A stretch of 64,000 nt of DNA from Diphasiastrum complanatum (GCA_029204225.1 CM055104.1:54788538-54852537); one strand, 5' to 3'; counted from the stretch's first letter, positions 35,291 through 47,390 are shown. A program made the numbers and translations. The notes: generated by a model not told the origin, from the letters alone.

Positions 35291-37002
35291 CCTCGTGCTC
35301 CAATCTTAGCAAGGCTAGTATAGTGTACAGATTGTATGTAGCGAAAGCTAGTGCCATCAATTATATTATCATTGTAACATTAAAGAAGTGCAAAGGAAAG
35401 ATAAGGAAAGTCAGATAAGCTCCGTGTATTATCCACCATACATTTAAATATATAGTATGTTTTGGGCTGTGAAAATCATAATATTTTCTTCCTTGCTGTT
35501 TTCCTTGTTATATGGGGGAATGGATTACTTAGTGAGCTTTCCACCATGTGAAACGGCATGAAATTATGGCAAGGCCATTAGGTGGAGCCATAGTCTAACA
35601 GCTGTTGTCTGAGCCTTGATTGAACAGCCATGGAACCTGGTAGAAAGCTAAATCTCCTAAGCGTAAAAGTCTCCTATAGCATTTTACTTACAACGAATAA
35701 ATTTTTTAATATGGGTCACGCTTTTTGATATTTTAGGGGCTGTAAATTGCAATCACATTATAAAACTTTTTGAACATCCATTGTATGCTTGGGAAATGAG
35801 AATAACTCACTTTTAGCACTCGTACAGTCTGCAGTTTACATGTTCTTCAAAAACACTGAGTCACAGCCCGAATCCCAATCTTCAAGTGCACACAGAATGC
35901 ATAAGTTGTTTGTACTTCACCATCTTTTCCACGATTTAATCCCCCTCACAAGTACACGCAGTAATTTGCCATCGGAGACTTTTATTTAATGCAAGGTATA
36001 AGCTGAAATCTCATTTGGGAGAATTTATTTAGGGTTTTGTGTTTATATATTCAGTAATATGTTCCTGTACTTTTGGCTCGGGAATCAGCAAATGGTGTAG
36101 TTGATGCGTTGGAGTTAAGTTTGAGATCTTGTTCTTCACAATCACAACATCGAGTATATTAATTGTGCTTTATGAATGTTTGGGGGCAGTGTAAAACCCT
36201 AGCATGCTCTGTAGGCATACTCCATGTTTATTTGGGTAATTGATTTCTCATCATCTCATGGAGTACATTTGTTGGTCAGCCTACTTTGACGCCATTTGTC
36301 TGGTTTCAATATTTGTTCCCTCTGCTTCATAGTGCGCTTGTTTTAGAGCTTGTTAGCAAGCGTTCTTGTATTTCCTCCATGATGCAATGAAATTGCTACC
36401 AAGTATGTATCAGTAAACTGCAATTAAGACTGTTAGATTCATCTTTCTAGAGTATTCCTGTTGTGCAAAAGTTCTAATCTTGTTTTGGTGAATGCACTGC
36501 AGTGAACACATTCCATTACATCAGAGGAAGGGGATTTTCAGGAGCATTACAGTTGCCTGATGGTCATCTCCTTACCTCTTGGAGCCTTGAAGTTGGTCAG
36601 ATAGTCCTTGCATTTATCTAGAGCTTTGTAACTGCATATTCATTGAAGCTGAATGTGTTTGGGGCATGAGTTGCTGCTTTGTGTCGAAACTTGATGTTCA
36701 GGATTGACTCAACAAATGTTTAGCACTATGGAATGATTTCATGGTGGGCCTTGTTGGAATCCATTGGAGTTCTTAGTACCTATCAAGTGGCCGTGAAACT
36801 AGAATTTGCTCTTTGTCTCCTCTATTGTAGTAGAAGATAGGGGCTTCCAATTACACAGGAACTTAGTCACGGCCTTCATACCAGTTGATGACAAATGTAC
36901 TGCATGCACTGTTTCATTAAGTAAAGCACGTCAATTTTGGAGATTGAAGGCTTGAAGAGGCTGTCGCTATACAACCTTCATTGTAGTTTAGCCAATAAGA
37001 TC

Positions 37003-39985
37003 ATGGACATATTTGGTAAAGGAATTCATAATCTTTCTGGAAAATCAGCAGCTTTTGAAGCATGTTTAAACATTATAGTAACCATGATGCCAATCTGGGT
37101 AGCAGTGGCCATTGGCTTAGTTGTTGGCTGGGCCTGGAAGCCCAGATGGGTCAGTTTCCTTCTGCTGGGATTGAGGACCAGACCTCGCTTATTATGGAGC
37201 ACACCGCCTGGCTTTGGTGCTCGTCGACTTTGGCTTGCTTTGACTGCATTGACAGCGTTCCCAATGATGAGAGATGCATGGTCGTGGTTTTGTGCCTGGA
37301 GGTGGCCAAGGGCTGAAGCTCAACACTCACCAAGTTCAAGGTTAGACGCATTTGAGTCCAGTTGTGCAGTCATTAGGGCAGCAATAGTTCAAAAATCTGG
37401 AGATGATTTTGTCCTGTACATTGATTTCTTTGTAAGTGGCAGTGAACTGTAAATGTTGATAGGATCTTTTGATTCATTATGTGCAGTGTGATAATTGGAG
37501 GCTGCATCGCAAATTGGACTTTCAAATGTTTTTTTTGATCAAACTGAAAGGAAATTACTAAAATAGTATAACTTCATGCAGGAATTCAAACTCAAATGAT
37601 TCTTCACTTGAAGCATAGATTTTCACTGCACTAAGCATATATCCATTTCACTGTTTTTCAGTGTTTCTTTGGATGGAGATAAAGTTGCAGCAAAGTTCAG
37701 TGTTACGGATGAAGATCTGAAGCAGCTCTTTCTGTTACTGGATGGCGAAGATGGCGGTCCTTCCTGGCAATCAATGATGGATAGATCTGCTCCAAACATG
37801 ACCTATGAAGCATGGCGACGTGATCTGCATGTATACATGATTTGATTTTGTCTCTTGCTTAAACTGATGAATGTCTGAAGCTTTAATGGTTAACCGACTA
37901 ATCCATCTCATATGGTTGCACAAAATCTGAAAATTTTGATGATGCGGCTTGATGATGTGATGTATTCATTTGTATGTGTATTCAGAAAATCTGTATGCGT
38001 TTTCATTTTTAAGATGCTGTATTAAAAACGTTTTTGTATTCTGATAAGTAAGTATGCAGTAATTGTCTATATTCACGATGTAGATCTGGTAAGTTGTGGG
38101 AGATGTGGTGCAGGTACGAATGATATGGTCATACCAACAGTTACGTGTGCAGGTCCATTTTGGTTGCAAATGTGGTGTAGAGAATTGCTGCGGGAAAGAG
38201 AGCAAGGTGGTTGTGTGCTGTGTGGAAGCAGGGACCTTGGTCACTTAAGAGGCTTCCTTTGGCATGAAATATGAAAGGGATTGTAGTGAGCAACTATTAA
38301 CGGGGTATAGTGAGTAGAGCAAGTGAACACAAGGAGCCCATAGTCAAGAACTGAAAGTTGCCGACTCTGTATGGAAATTATTTTTTGAGGGTACCTGTAC
38401 TTTAGTAGTTTCAATGTACAAGTTCAAATGAAAATCTATTATCAAAGTTTAGACTCTAGCATTACGAATCATGTTTGACCTGTGAAGGTTCAAACTTTGA
38501 CTTGTGAAGATTCTGGGCACTAGTTAGAATTTTCGAATCGCTTTTGCAACTTGTAATCACAAACTTTCAGCAACCCTATTCATTGTGCTAGCACCCGGTG
38601 ACATTTGGGAACTGGAAGTTTTTCCAAACACAATATAATGACCTGTAAAAAATTTCATTTAATTCTAGAATATCTCAAAACAATCCGAATAAGTTTGGAT
38701 GGCTTTGAATCGCTTTTTTTGGTGACTATGGAGGGGTCGATGTTGGGGGAGTAGATGGATGTATGGCAACATGGAAGGTGAGAGACAAGTGAATAGAGAG
38801 GTGGTGATTGTATTCGTAAAATTGGTAATACATGGGATCCATGAGACATTATAAATCAGTGTGGCCTTGATCAGAGGCATGTCGAGTGCGTATGAATACC
38901 CATTTCATTGGAACTATAGTCTAGTGCAAAAGATAACGTCTTAAAAAAAAATCAACATGTTGCAATAAAGACATCTCTATCTAGACCAGTTCCAACCTTG
39001 AGTGAGGACTGACTCACTACACTAGACCCTCATGCTCTCATAGAAATGGACACCTCTTAATATAACGATTTCCAAGGTCACCTGTAAAGACAGGTCAGCT
39101 GTTCTCGTGAGTCGCTATAAAGAAAAAGTCATTGTAGATAATCAATCACCTACTGGAGGTGACAAATGTATACATTGTAATTCGAGAAATCAGTTTGTAT
39201 GGAGTTGCTAGTGCTCCCACCTACCTCAAGAGCCTTTACTTGTTGTCTTGGTGATGAGATCGTCCGTCGAGGAGTGTGGATATCACGAAATATCACCCTC
39301 CAAGTGTCCAGAGCTTCTACGAATGCCCTTTTTCTTCTTGTGCCTGCATTTGAGGGAGATCATTGTTTAGAAATATCTGTGACTATGAATTTCGCCTGTT
39401 GACTTAAAGTTGCTCGCTTGCTATTTTGGGAGAGAGTAACTAACTTATCTTCTTTAGGCCTTCAGTGCTTTTGCCTTCTAGGAGAGGTGAGACCCAAGGT
39501 TTTATCCAAGAATCTTTTACCCTCCATAGGGGATGAGAGGTAGTTGACGAACCTTGTACTGAATGTTAAGTGCTTTGCTATAACTTAATTTCACCTCAGT
39601 AAATGTGATGGAAACAGCTGGACTGTTGGTGCCTTTTTGGGCCTAACATTTCATGTATATATGCAGCCCATGTTCTCCACTCTTCTTGGTATTGTGCTAT
39701 TTGATTTTCCAAGTCTTTAATTTGGACGATTGAGCTGTCCTTCAAAAGCTTCATTCCTCATTCTCTTTGCCGAGCTTAGCCAAGTCATTTTTGAAGACTT
39801 GAACATTAAATAATTCTTGGGCCCAAACCTTCTACTCTAATAAGTGTGAGAGCTGCTTTTGTAGCATTTCCAACATTTCCCAAGAAAGAACCCCAATCGA
39901 TAGAATGCATTGTCAAGCAAGAATGTGATGGGGAGGGGTGCCATACCCGGTTTAGCACATGATCTTAATCGTGATAGGTTGGTGC

Positions 39986-40043
<58 letters not shown>

Positions 40044-41454
40044 AGAGAGCTTTATTAATTTCTTTGTAGTACAAAAGGTACAGTAGGAGTGAAAAGTACA
40101 TCTCAAGTGAGTTCTTGAGTATCAATAGTAAATGACCTTGTCCGCGAAGAAGAGAGAATTTTTTGTGACTCATTGAAGCAGCTATCTCTTCTATGGTACG
40201 CTGAAGATCGTTCAGACTAAGCTAAAGAATATCAGAGTCAGTTCAAATGGATGGAGATTGTGTCTCCTTTTAACTTATTTTATTTTATTGCAGGATGGCC
40301 CAACTGAGTATCGAAGCAGGACCATTTATGAAGACGTCAGTCCACAGATGATTAAGGATTTCTTTTGGGATGATGAATTTCGCCTAAAGTGGGACAATAT
40401 GATTCTTTCTGCAAAGACATTGGAAGAATGTCCAAAGACAGGATCCATGACGGTACATTGGGTTAGAAAGGTAAACATGAGCGGAGATGAGTTCCATTTC
40501 CAGAAAAAGTCACTCTTAAGTCTCTACCCTTTTATCTGATATGCTGGTATGAATGCATGGTAATTCTAAGGTGTTATTGTCTATGAATGCTTGCAGTTTC
40601 CTTTTTTCTGCAAGGACCGTGAATACATTATTGCGAGGCGGATTTGGAATTCCGGAGATGTATTTTATTGCATTCAAAAGGTAAGTGGCAATAGGTTCCT
40701 TGTTTTAGCTCTGATTTCATAGGAAGCTTTTATTATCTATGTCCATGCATTTAACATTGTTGCCAGGATATCCAGATTTGCCAATTGTTCTTATTGTTGG
40801 GGCGGCTTATGAGGTGTCATGTCTTGCACTAACCAATGCTAGGATGTTTTCCACAGGGTGTGGATCATATTTCTATACCGAGACAAATAAAGCCAAGGAG
40901 AGTTGACATTTTCTATTCAAGTTTTCGTATTCGTGCAGGTTAGCAATTGGTACTTTTACTTGTGTTTGGGCTTCATATGATAGATTTTAGCATTGCTTAT
41001 TTCCTCACATCCCTCAATCTGTTCTTCTGCAGTGGAGTCTCAGAAAGCCAGTGGGCAGTTCACCTCATGCGAGGTGCTCCTGTTTCATCATGAAGAAATG
41101 GGAATCCAGAGAGATATTGCAAAGCTTGGGGTACGCCAAGGCATGTGGGGATGTGTGAAAATGATTGAAGCGGGTGTGCGAAAGTACATATCACTTCGGA
41201 ATTCAGGAAACCCTTCATCAAGAAGTGCACTGATGGCACAAATCTGTACTCAAGTTCCTAACTACCTTTTAACAGATTCAAATTCTAGCCGTGATGAGGT
41301 CCTTGAGGAGAAAAAGCACCATGCTTTTGCTTGGAAGTTGGTAGTACTAGGTGGTGCTGTTGCTCTTGCCTGTGGTGTTGACAGAGGAGCTGTTGGTAGA
41401 GTCCTCCTTTTTGGAATTGTAAGGAGGCTAGGGAGGCTAGGAAGGCGTCTCTAA
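37003..41454 (+). CDS. Membrane-anchored START-domain protein, six exons
   Basis: Exons 37003-37415, 37662-37830, 40294-40470, 40597-40680, 40857-40938 and 41033-41454 join without a frame break into 448 aa, all GT-AG. Residues 23-45 form a membrane helix (P-I-W-V-A-V-A-I-G-L-V-V-G-W-A-W) followed by K-P-R-W. The START domain covers roughly 150-395 (Y-R-S-R-T-I-Y-E-D; F-F-W-D-D-E-F-R-L-K-W-D; E-E-C-P-K-T-G-S-M; F-P-F-F-C-K-D-R-E-Y-I-I; C-E-V-L-L-F-H-H-E-E-M-G; A-K-L-G-V-R-Q-G-M-W-G). A second hydrophobic stretch and an Arg-rich end close the protein. This is the layout of the Arabidopsis At1g64720 (CP5)/At4g14500 group, about 430 aa, predicted lipid binders or transferers at membranes; no ligand is known to me. 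The first exon donor is the least certain: GTACAT at 37416 keeps frame, while the stronger-looking GTAAGT at 37432 does not. The ATG at 37003 precedes the membrane helix; upstream in-frame codons have no ATG. Confidence 0.9.
37831..40293 (+). other. Intron 2 of the START gene (2.46 kb)
   Basis: No exon or recognisable element is seen, apart from a GA run at 39989-40041. The flanking splice sites are CAT|GTATAC and TTGCAG|GATGGC. Confidence 0.75.
39989..40041. repeat. (GA)n microsatellite in START intron 2
   Basis: About 26 GA units, 250 bp before exon 3. Confidence 0.95.
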
Positions 41455-43140
41455 TGTACAAGTAGTTCTTTATTAGGGCTTATCTTCTTGGGTAATCTAC
41501 TTGATGTACGCTTCATACCTATTATCAATTTTTTGTTGGAAGCTCTGAAGAAAGAAAGCTATATAGGTTTTTGGGGGTGTTGTATATGATTCTCTCATAA
41601 GTTTTCTTTTTTGAGTAATCTCTAGCTCAGTGCCCATGGGTTGACAGATTAACTGAAGTGGAGCTGTCAGATGAAATACAGATTTTTAGATGGAAGAGAT
41701 TTCCAGTTGATCTGTATGCATTCAGGAGTAAGGACTCACTTGATGAGAAATTTTGAGCTTTTGTATATGGAACACCATTGCAGGCTCTGTTTTACCTGTA
41801 ACAATAAGTTGAAGGTGGAAAAGTGCAAAATAATGAAAGCAATCTTAGAAGAATTTAGCCAAAACAGTCACTTTTAACAGGGAATGAGGAAGCAGATAAA
41901 GCGTATTGACTAATGGCATAACATTCCTCTAGCTTTCTGTTAGGAGATGTTCTATATACTATGTATGTCAAGCATGCAGGGTTGTTATGTCTTGGGATGC
42001 CACTCAAGCCAAGACACAGCTATTGTGGCAAGCTGATTGTGGCACAGGAGAGAGAAAGTTTGAGGATGAGAGCTGACGGATGTGGAATGAATTTATCACC
42101 ACATTGCAATGGATTATTGCTTTTCAAAAAAAGATTGTGGGAACTTAGTGGATACTGGAGCATCATGTCCAAATGGACTATTATTTACTGTCTCTATCCA
42201 AATGCTTTTTGCCAGTTGGTCTCAGAACAGCACCTACCGCTCCCCCTCCATCAGAACAATCAGACAAATTGTTCGACGCGGTAAACTTTGGCAGTTGGGT
42301 GGCTGCATGATTTCGAGAGATGGTAGAAGGTTGCTATTTTGGGCTGCTACCAGCTGATCCTTCTTTTCTACTGTCATCATTTTTTAATTTTAATGTGTAA
42401 AATCAAATATTTGGGGACTTACTTGAAAAATTTCAAGAGAACAATGTGTTCTTGGATATTATGGCACACACAAGATTATAATGCAAGTGATCAAAAGCTA
42501 GAGCAAAAGGAGTGACAAAGTTAGTGCAACGTGTAAGGTTTTTCAGTCTATCAATATCAGTTTCATCATAGGTTTCAAATTGTTGAAATATTCAAGTGCA
42601 ATAGGAATGTCTATAATTAGCAAGCGACTATTTCTCAAAAGAACCTACTAAAGCATGAAGTTTTCGAAATACTTGACAAACATTTGACTATATGAAAATA
42701 ACCTTATTGAAACCTGCTCCACTACCTTTTAGATTCTCAAATTGTCTTGTCTTTTTGACATTCTACAATTGACAGCATCTTGATTATGTGCTTGAAAGTG
42801 GGTAGTAAAACTATAGGTTTTTATTATCACCATGGTAAACTGGCTGAGACTTAAGTTGCTCAAATATTACGTGTGAAGACTTTTGTGGAAATCTTTCACT
42901 CTGTGAGCTGGGTGTCCAACCTCATGGTAGCAATCTTGTGACTACTACCTTATGTAGCACCTATTTGGGTTTAAGATGCTCATGGCAATCATGAAAAAAG
43001 TTAGTGTCCTAACACTTTCGAATCTCTTAATATCAAAACATTGAACTAGTATCATCCTTATGATGCGTTGGACATGCCATTTCTTCTTTGAAAGCTATGT
43101 TCTATTTTCTTTTTATGTATACAAAGTTATGCAAGTAGTA
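41455..43140. other. 3' flank of the START gene
   Basis: The first few hundred bases are probably 3' UTR. A plus frame near 42109-42357 (V-D-T-G-A-S-C-P-N-G) resembles nothing I recognise. No further gene supported. Confidence 0.4.
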
Positions 43141-43144
43141 GGCT

Positions 43145-43215
43145 ATACAACGTTGCTAGGCTATATGTTTTATAGTGGTTGGGATTCGAGCCTGCGCCTT
43201 GCTGGTCATAGTCAA
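43145..43215 (-). repeat. tRNA-derived SINE candidate, minus strand
   Basis: On the minus strand, GGATAGAGTTGTTGACTATG resembles a tRNA D-arm/box A segment and GCAGGCTCGAATCCCAACC about 28 bp later resembles box B. No acceptor stem pairing was seen, so it is called a SINE remnant rather than a tRNA. Confidence 0.45.
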
Positions 43216-43324
43216 CAACTCTATCCATACAAATGCAATGGACGTTATGTTCTATTTGAATGTTGATGATTAAATTATGTTGCAAAAAAGGGCATTGATT
43301 TGAATTCTAAATCAAAAGTATCAT

Positions 43325-43615
43325 CCCCGGCAAGCCGAGGTATGCTTATATCTTTTCCTGAAATCATGCTGAACGTTGGCATCCTGCTGGGCTATGTGTC
43401 CACCTTCTGTCTCTGGGGGGTCCCCGTCACGATCAACCGGAGGTTGATGCTTGGCTTGGGGGGCTTGTTAGCTTTGGCTCTTGTCGGGGGCGTTCTGATC
43501 ATACGAGCCCTCCACTGGCTTGTTGTGCAAAGAAGAACAAATGAAGCTTTTTCTGTCCTTATCAAGATTTGCAGTAGCGATGAGGAAGCAGAGCTCGATA
43601 AGGATTTGCAGTAGC
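43325..43615 (+). pseudogene. Polyol/monosaccharide transporter fragment
   Basis: The frame reads S-F-P-E-I-M-L-N-V-G-I-L-L-G-Y-V-S, V-P-V-T-I-N-R-R-L-M-L-G-L, R-A-L-H-W-L-V-V-Q-R-R and S-D-E-E-A-E-L. This matches the segment spanning transmembrane helices 5-6 of plant PMT-type sugar transporters, where P-E-S-P-R-W-L-V is expected and R-A-L-H-W-L-V is found. No start, N-terminus or C-terminal half is nearby, and the 31-bp 3' end is duplicated (43569-43599 and 43602-43632). The piece is GC-richer than its surroundings, suggesting a captured gene fragment. Confidence 0.75.
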
Positions 43616-43710
43616 GATGAGGAAGCAGAGCTCAGCGACACGATGTGCATAGTAACCTCTTCGTTGTACGCTATACGGTTTTAAAAACCTGCTAATAAGA
43701 AAAGGTAACG

Positions 43711-43770
43711 GGCTCTTTATTGAGCCGTGGGCTCGCCCTCCCGGGCTCGCCCATGGCCCAATAAAAAGCC
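43711..43770. repeat. GC-rich hairpin
   Basis: A 22-nt arm at 43711-43732 pairs with 43749-43770 with about three mismatches around a 16-nt GC-rich loop. It lies ~100 bp after the transporter fragment and could be the end of the element that carried it. Confidence 0.75.
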
Positions 43771-43794
43771 GGAACGGGCCTTCCCAGGCCCATT

Positions 43795-43885
43795 ATCTAT
43801 TACAAAATTACTAAATTGATTCCTGATGTTCTCTATGTAGCAAAATTGACAAAGAATTATCTATCAATCAATAAGATTACAGATG
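43795..43885 (+). pseudogene. Tiny Ty1/copia fragment (protease/GAG-pre-integrase junction)
   Basis: Reads I-P-D-V-L-Y-V-A-K-L-T-K-N-Y-L-S-I-N-K-I-T, matching R-V-L-Y-V-P-K-L-T-K-N-L-I-S-V-G-Q-L in the intact copia of this window (4660-4710). Nothing of the element continues on either side. Confidence 0.65.
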
Positions 43886-44960
43886 TGTAGTAATGTGAGA
43901 TCTGTAAATACCTATTGGATTCTCTTGCTCACTACCAGCCTGATCAGCTCCTTACTTTGCTTCTTCCTTGCTTTTTCTTTGGCAGCAGAGGATGATGGCC
44001 TCTTTGTCCTGAATGTTGGTCTTCATGTTATCAATCGTGTCAGAACTTTCAACCTCAAGGATGATAGTCTTTCCAGTGAGTCTCTCCTTGATTGCTGCTA
44101 TATTGCTGAGCTACCTCTTCGCTGTCTGTCTCCTGCTTTCAAACTACTTTTTAAGAAGCCATCAAAATTCCAGTATGCAAAACAGCAGGCTGCATTCCGT
44201 TAAACTGAGATTGATTCTCTTCAGTCTCTTCATTCGTTGAACATAATCCATATTCAAATCAGTTGCATTATCAAGCAAAAACACTGCACACTTATGTACA
44301 AAAGTAAACATCAATAAAAGTTATTTCTCTCTGATCTGCTTCCAATACATGTCATTATTTTATTTGATAAACTAACAGTTGCACCATTAAGACGAGTGCA
44401 AATCTTTTCTGAACAATGTTTAGTCTTTCATCAAGGATACTATATGTACCTTTCATTTTGATAAAGAAAGTATTTGAGTGTTTTAAATTCTTTGTCTTAT
44501 GCTTCAATTGAGAGTGCTTGTAGTGTTTCAACAAAATTACGTACACTCTTTGAAAAAGAAGCATCAATAATGGAAGACCTTCAGCCAGATCTCAATCTAT
44601 ATATCAGATTTTGTAATAAGGGACTTGCACCTATGTGATGAACAGCCAAAAAGGACTTTTCTCTAGCACTTCGTAATATAGCATTTGCCATGTCTCCAAC
44701 TGCAGCATCCTATAAGCTCAATCTAGCTGAATAACTATCCACAGATTTCCAAACGCTATGCACAACTTCGGACAAATTTGTAATTGGTGTTGTTGACTCC
44801 TCTTTGAGGTGCATAAGATGCCAGACCATCAAAATGTTACCAATAAAATAATATAATGCACATCTAAATTGAAGTACAACAACATATGTACTCAACCTTA
44901 CCGTAACAATAAAATTTTCCCATTTGTGTATTCTGTTCTACCACCATACTAACCAAGCCT
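43886..44960. other. Non-coding or undetermined spacer
   Basis: A plus frame at 43883-44203 lacks an initiating context and known motifs. Nothing else is supported. Confidence 0.35.
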
Positions 44961-44964
44961 CCAA

Positions 44965-45185
44965 CTGTTGAAAGTCATTTCCATAAGTGTTTCCAATTTT
45001 CCACCAATTACATATTTGGTTGAATATTTCATCTGCAGAACACTATTCATAAAATGAAAGAGACAAGATCTTTCACGGCCCACCATAGGTTTGTTAGGAT
45101 CGTCTCCTTAAACTGTACGAATGGCAATCCAATTTGCCTGGGCTTCGTCAGCCATGTATTCTTTAAATATGACTGGTAACTCCAT
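44965..45185 (-). pseudogene. Possible transposase-derived fragment
   Basis: On the minus strand, with one stop, the sequence reads F-K-E-Y-M-A-D-E-A-Q-A-N-W-I-A-I-R, P-M-V-G-R-E-R-S-C-L-F-H-F. That is reminiscent of the R-E-(K/R)-T-C-L-F-H-W segment of plant MULE-like transposases or related uncharacterised proteins. Identification is tentative. Confidence 0.3.
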
Positions 45186-45189
45186 ATGT

Positions 45190-47000
45190 CCAGACATTAC
45201 GCAATTCAACAAGCGCCAAAATAGAACTTGAACTCTAACATCTTGCACCTTCATTTCACATGTTGCAATAGTTTGCATGGATTGGACACAACATTAAACA
45301 CACAACTTTGTAAGATGCCCAAAATATTAAATATTTTGAAACGAATGAGAGATTTATTAATCGTTCCAAAAATGTATATAGGAAATACTAACCTTGTGTC
45401 ATACACATATGTGCAGCCGTGGTCACCCACTCTCTGACTCAAAAAACATGGTCAAAACAAAACCATGCATTACTCAAATCATGTCTAGGTTGCATTCTTT
45501 TTACTAGCTCAACCCTAGATGTTGGACCAGTAGTTACATTTCAAGAATATGGCATCTATCATCCAAATCATGTGTCTGCCCAGGGAACAACGAACCATGA
45601 AAGAATTCGTAAGAGCAATTTTCTTTAAGATAGATCAAGGCTGTGATATCTTGGGATAAATCTACTGGTTGTAGCTCCTTCTGGCTTTGGTGATCCAGTT
45701 ACGTAATCTGAACAAAACAGTATGAGAAAATATATATAGATATTCAATAACAACATATAAAAATGAAATGAAACAAAAAAAAAAACTAACCTTATGTTGT
45801 TGGTGGTTGGCTCCAAAGTTGATAACAGATCATGGAATGCAAATTTGTCCATGATGTTATGATTTACCCCCAACAATTTCTTTGCTATAATGCTCAACTT
45901 CATAGATCATAAGGTTAACTCCTGAATCGTTGATTGCCATAGGTCCGATTGTTACTATGAAGAATGTTGTTATATTTGCTTTTTTGTGAAGCGTTTTCAT
46001 AGCCATATGAAATTGGTAACATGACATTTTGTGCTGATTACTCGATGTCTTGTTCAATTATGCTACAGGTGATTAAACATCCCTTATTATACCAATACTT
46101 TTATAAATATTTGGTTACAAAATTTAAATCATTCGCATAGTCAGATGCAATAGCCAGATTAGTTGGCACTGTTGCTCCGTGTTTCTTTGGAAAAAGAAAA
46201 CATGTTGATGGTGAAACAATTCAATTCATGTGGTTATGTGCTAATGACGTTATAGATGCACATGGTCGAAAGCATTTAGAAATAAAATGCTCATTGGCAA
46301 GACCAACACTGGAATGCATGGATACAATACCTTAAAAGCCATACCTACAGGGTCTCGAAAATACTGGTATTTAAAAAGACGACAAGAAATTTATAACGTG
46401 TGGTTTCGAAAACTTGTTTGTTTTGTACAAAGAATCATGTCATTCTTTTTTTTCCACTCTTGCTTCATGTGCTATTTCATTTTTTATAAAGCACCATGTA
46501 ATATAAAATCTTATATCTCATTATACTCATTTTTCATTATGAAAAACTTTTGAATTTTAAAAACCATGCAATCATCAATCTTTATAGATCAATAGATACC
46601 ACTTCATCATGGATTTTATGTCACACATGCATGTAAGAAAATCATTTTTCGCAATAGTCATATTTTGGGATTCCAGCCTCCTTGCGTTCTTTTCTGTTGT
46701 CGCCCTTAAACAACTAAACTCTATATTTTCTGTTTGCAAATCACATGAAAGTGTTGCAATGAAACAAATTACATACATGTATAATTTGAAAGCTATCTCA
46801 TCAAAGTAGATTGAGGCTAAAATTGCGTGGCTAGTTAACTCAGTAAACCTATGTAAGCCAAGTTTTGTAAGGATCTCCTTATTTTACTATACACAACTTT
46901 TTTTAATATAAAAATGACAAACATAAAATTTCCTGCATTTAAAAAAAGTTGTCAATTTTTTGATAGTCAAATTCTTGTAAGTTTTGCGTGAAATTGATTT
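45190..47000. other. Gene-poor AT-rich spacer
   Basis: No supported gene. Frames are short and start without context. Confidence 0.45.
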
Positions 47001-47003
47001 TAG

Positions 47004-47090
47004 ATGAAAGATGCCGATTCCATTCTTAAGAGATGCTAGCTTTTTTGAACACTCTGAATGAAAGATGCCGATTCCATTCTTAAGAGATGC
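47004..47090 (+). repeat. 33-bp direct duplication upstream of threonine deaminase
   Basis: ATGAAAGATGCCGATTCCATTCTTAAGAGATGC occurs exactly at 47004-47036 and 47058-47090, about 410-500 bp before the start codon. It could duplicate a promoter element. Confidence 0.85.
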
Positions 47091-47102
47091 CGACTTTCTT
47101 TT

Positions 47103-47123
47103 GGGGAGGGGAGGGGAGGGGGG
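47103..47123 (+). other. G-quadruplex candidate in the threonine deaminase promoter
   Basis: Four G runs (4,4,4,6) separated by single A residues, about 380 bp before the ATG on the coding strand. This is the tightest class of quadruplex pattern. Confidence 0.75.
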
Positions 47124-47285
47124 CGTTTGGGTTTGACATGGGAAATGGCTTAAAAGAGAGACCCGCGTGCACGGCTCTGGAACACTAGTACTATATTTTA
47201 CTTTGACTGGATCTCTCTTATTTCTTTACATTTTCTCTGTTTCCAGTGGAAAAAGGAAGAGATTCGAGAATCCATAACAAGAGCG

Positions 47286-47390
47286 ATGGCGGAAGCGAGT
47301 AATCTATTATTGAAAGCTGTATGTAGTGTTGTATTCTTTTCTTTGAATTTTTGTTATGCAGAGAGCTCCCTGAACTTCCCTCAAGCTTAA
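47286..47390 (+). promoter_or_regulatory. Candidate upstream ORF in the threonine deaminase leader
   Basis: ATG in GAGCGATGG context opens a 34-codon frame (M-A-E-A-S-N-L-L-L-K-A-V) ending TAA, 114 bp before the main ATG. A donor-like GCT|GTATGT at 47319 and an acceptor-like TTGCAG at 47450 suggest it may instead span a 5' UTR intron. If that is spliced, the frame ends before the main start. Either way it does not extend the protein. Confidence 0.35.

Larger units (their letters stand above)
34291..37002 (+). other. Upstream region and probable 5' UTR of the START gene
   Basis: No coding exon is supported. A donor-like CAG|GTACCT at 34709-34714 after mixed-composition sequence could end a 5' UTR exon spliced toward the coding exon near 37003. 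I cannot prove it without transcript data. The rest is AT-rich intergenic or intronic sequence with a minisatellite (34795-35030) and a SINE-like segment (35205-35290). Confidence 0.35.

Noticed and set aside
37105-37200. tRNA/SINE-like CTTAGTTGTTGGCTGGGC segment
   Set aside because: It lies inside START exon 1, where the frame encodes the conserved membrane anchor followed by K-P-R-W, so the resemblance is chance.
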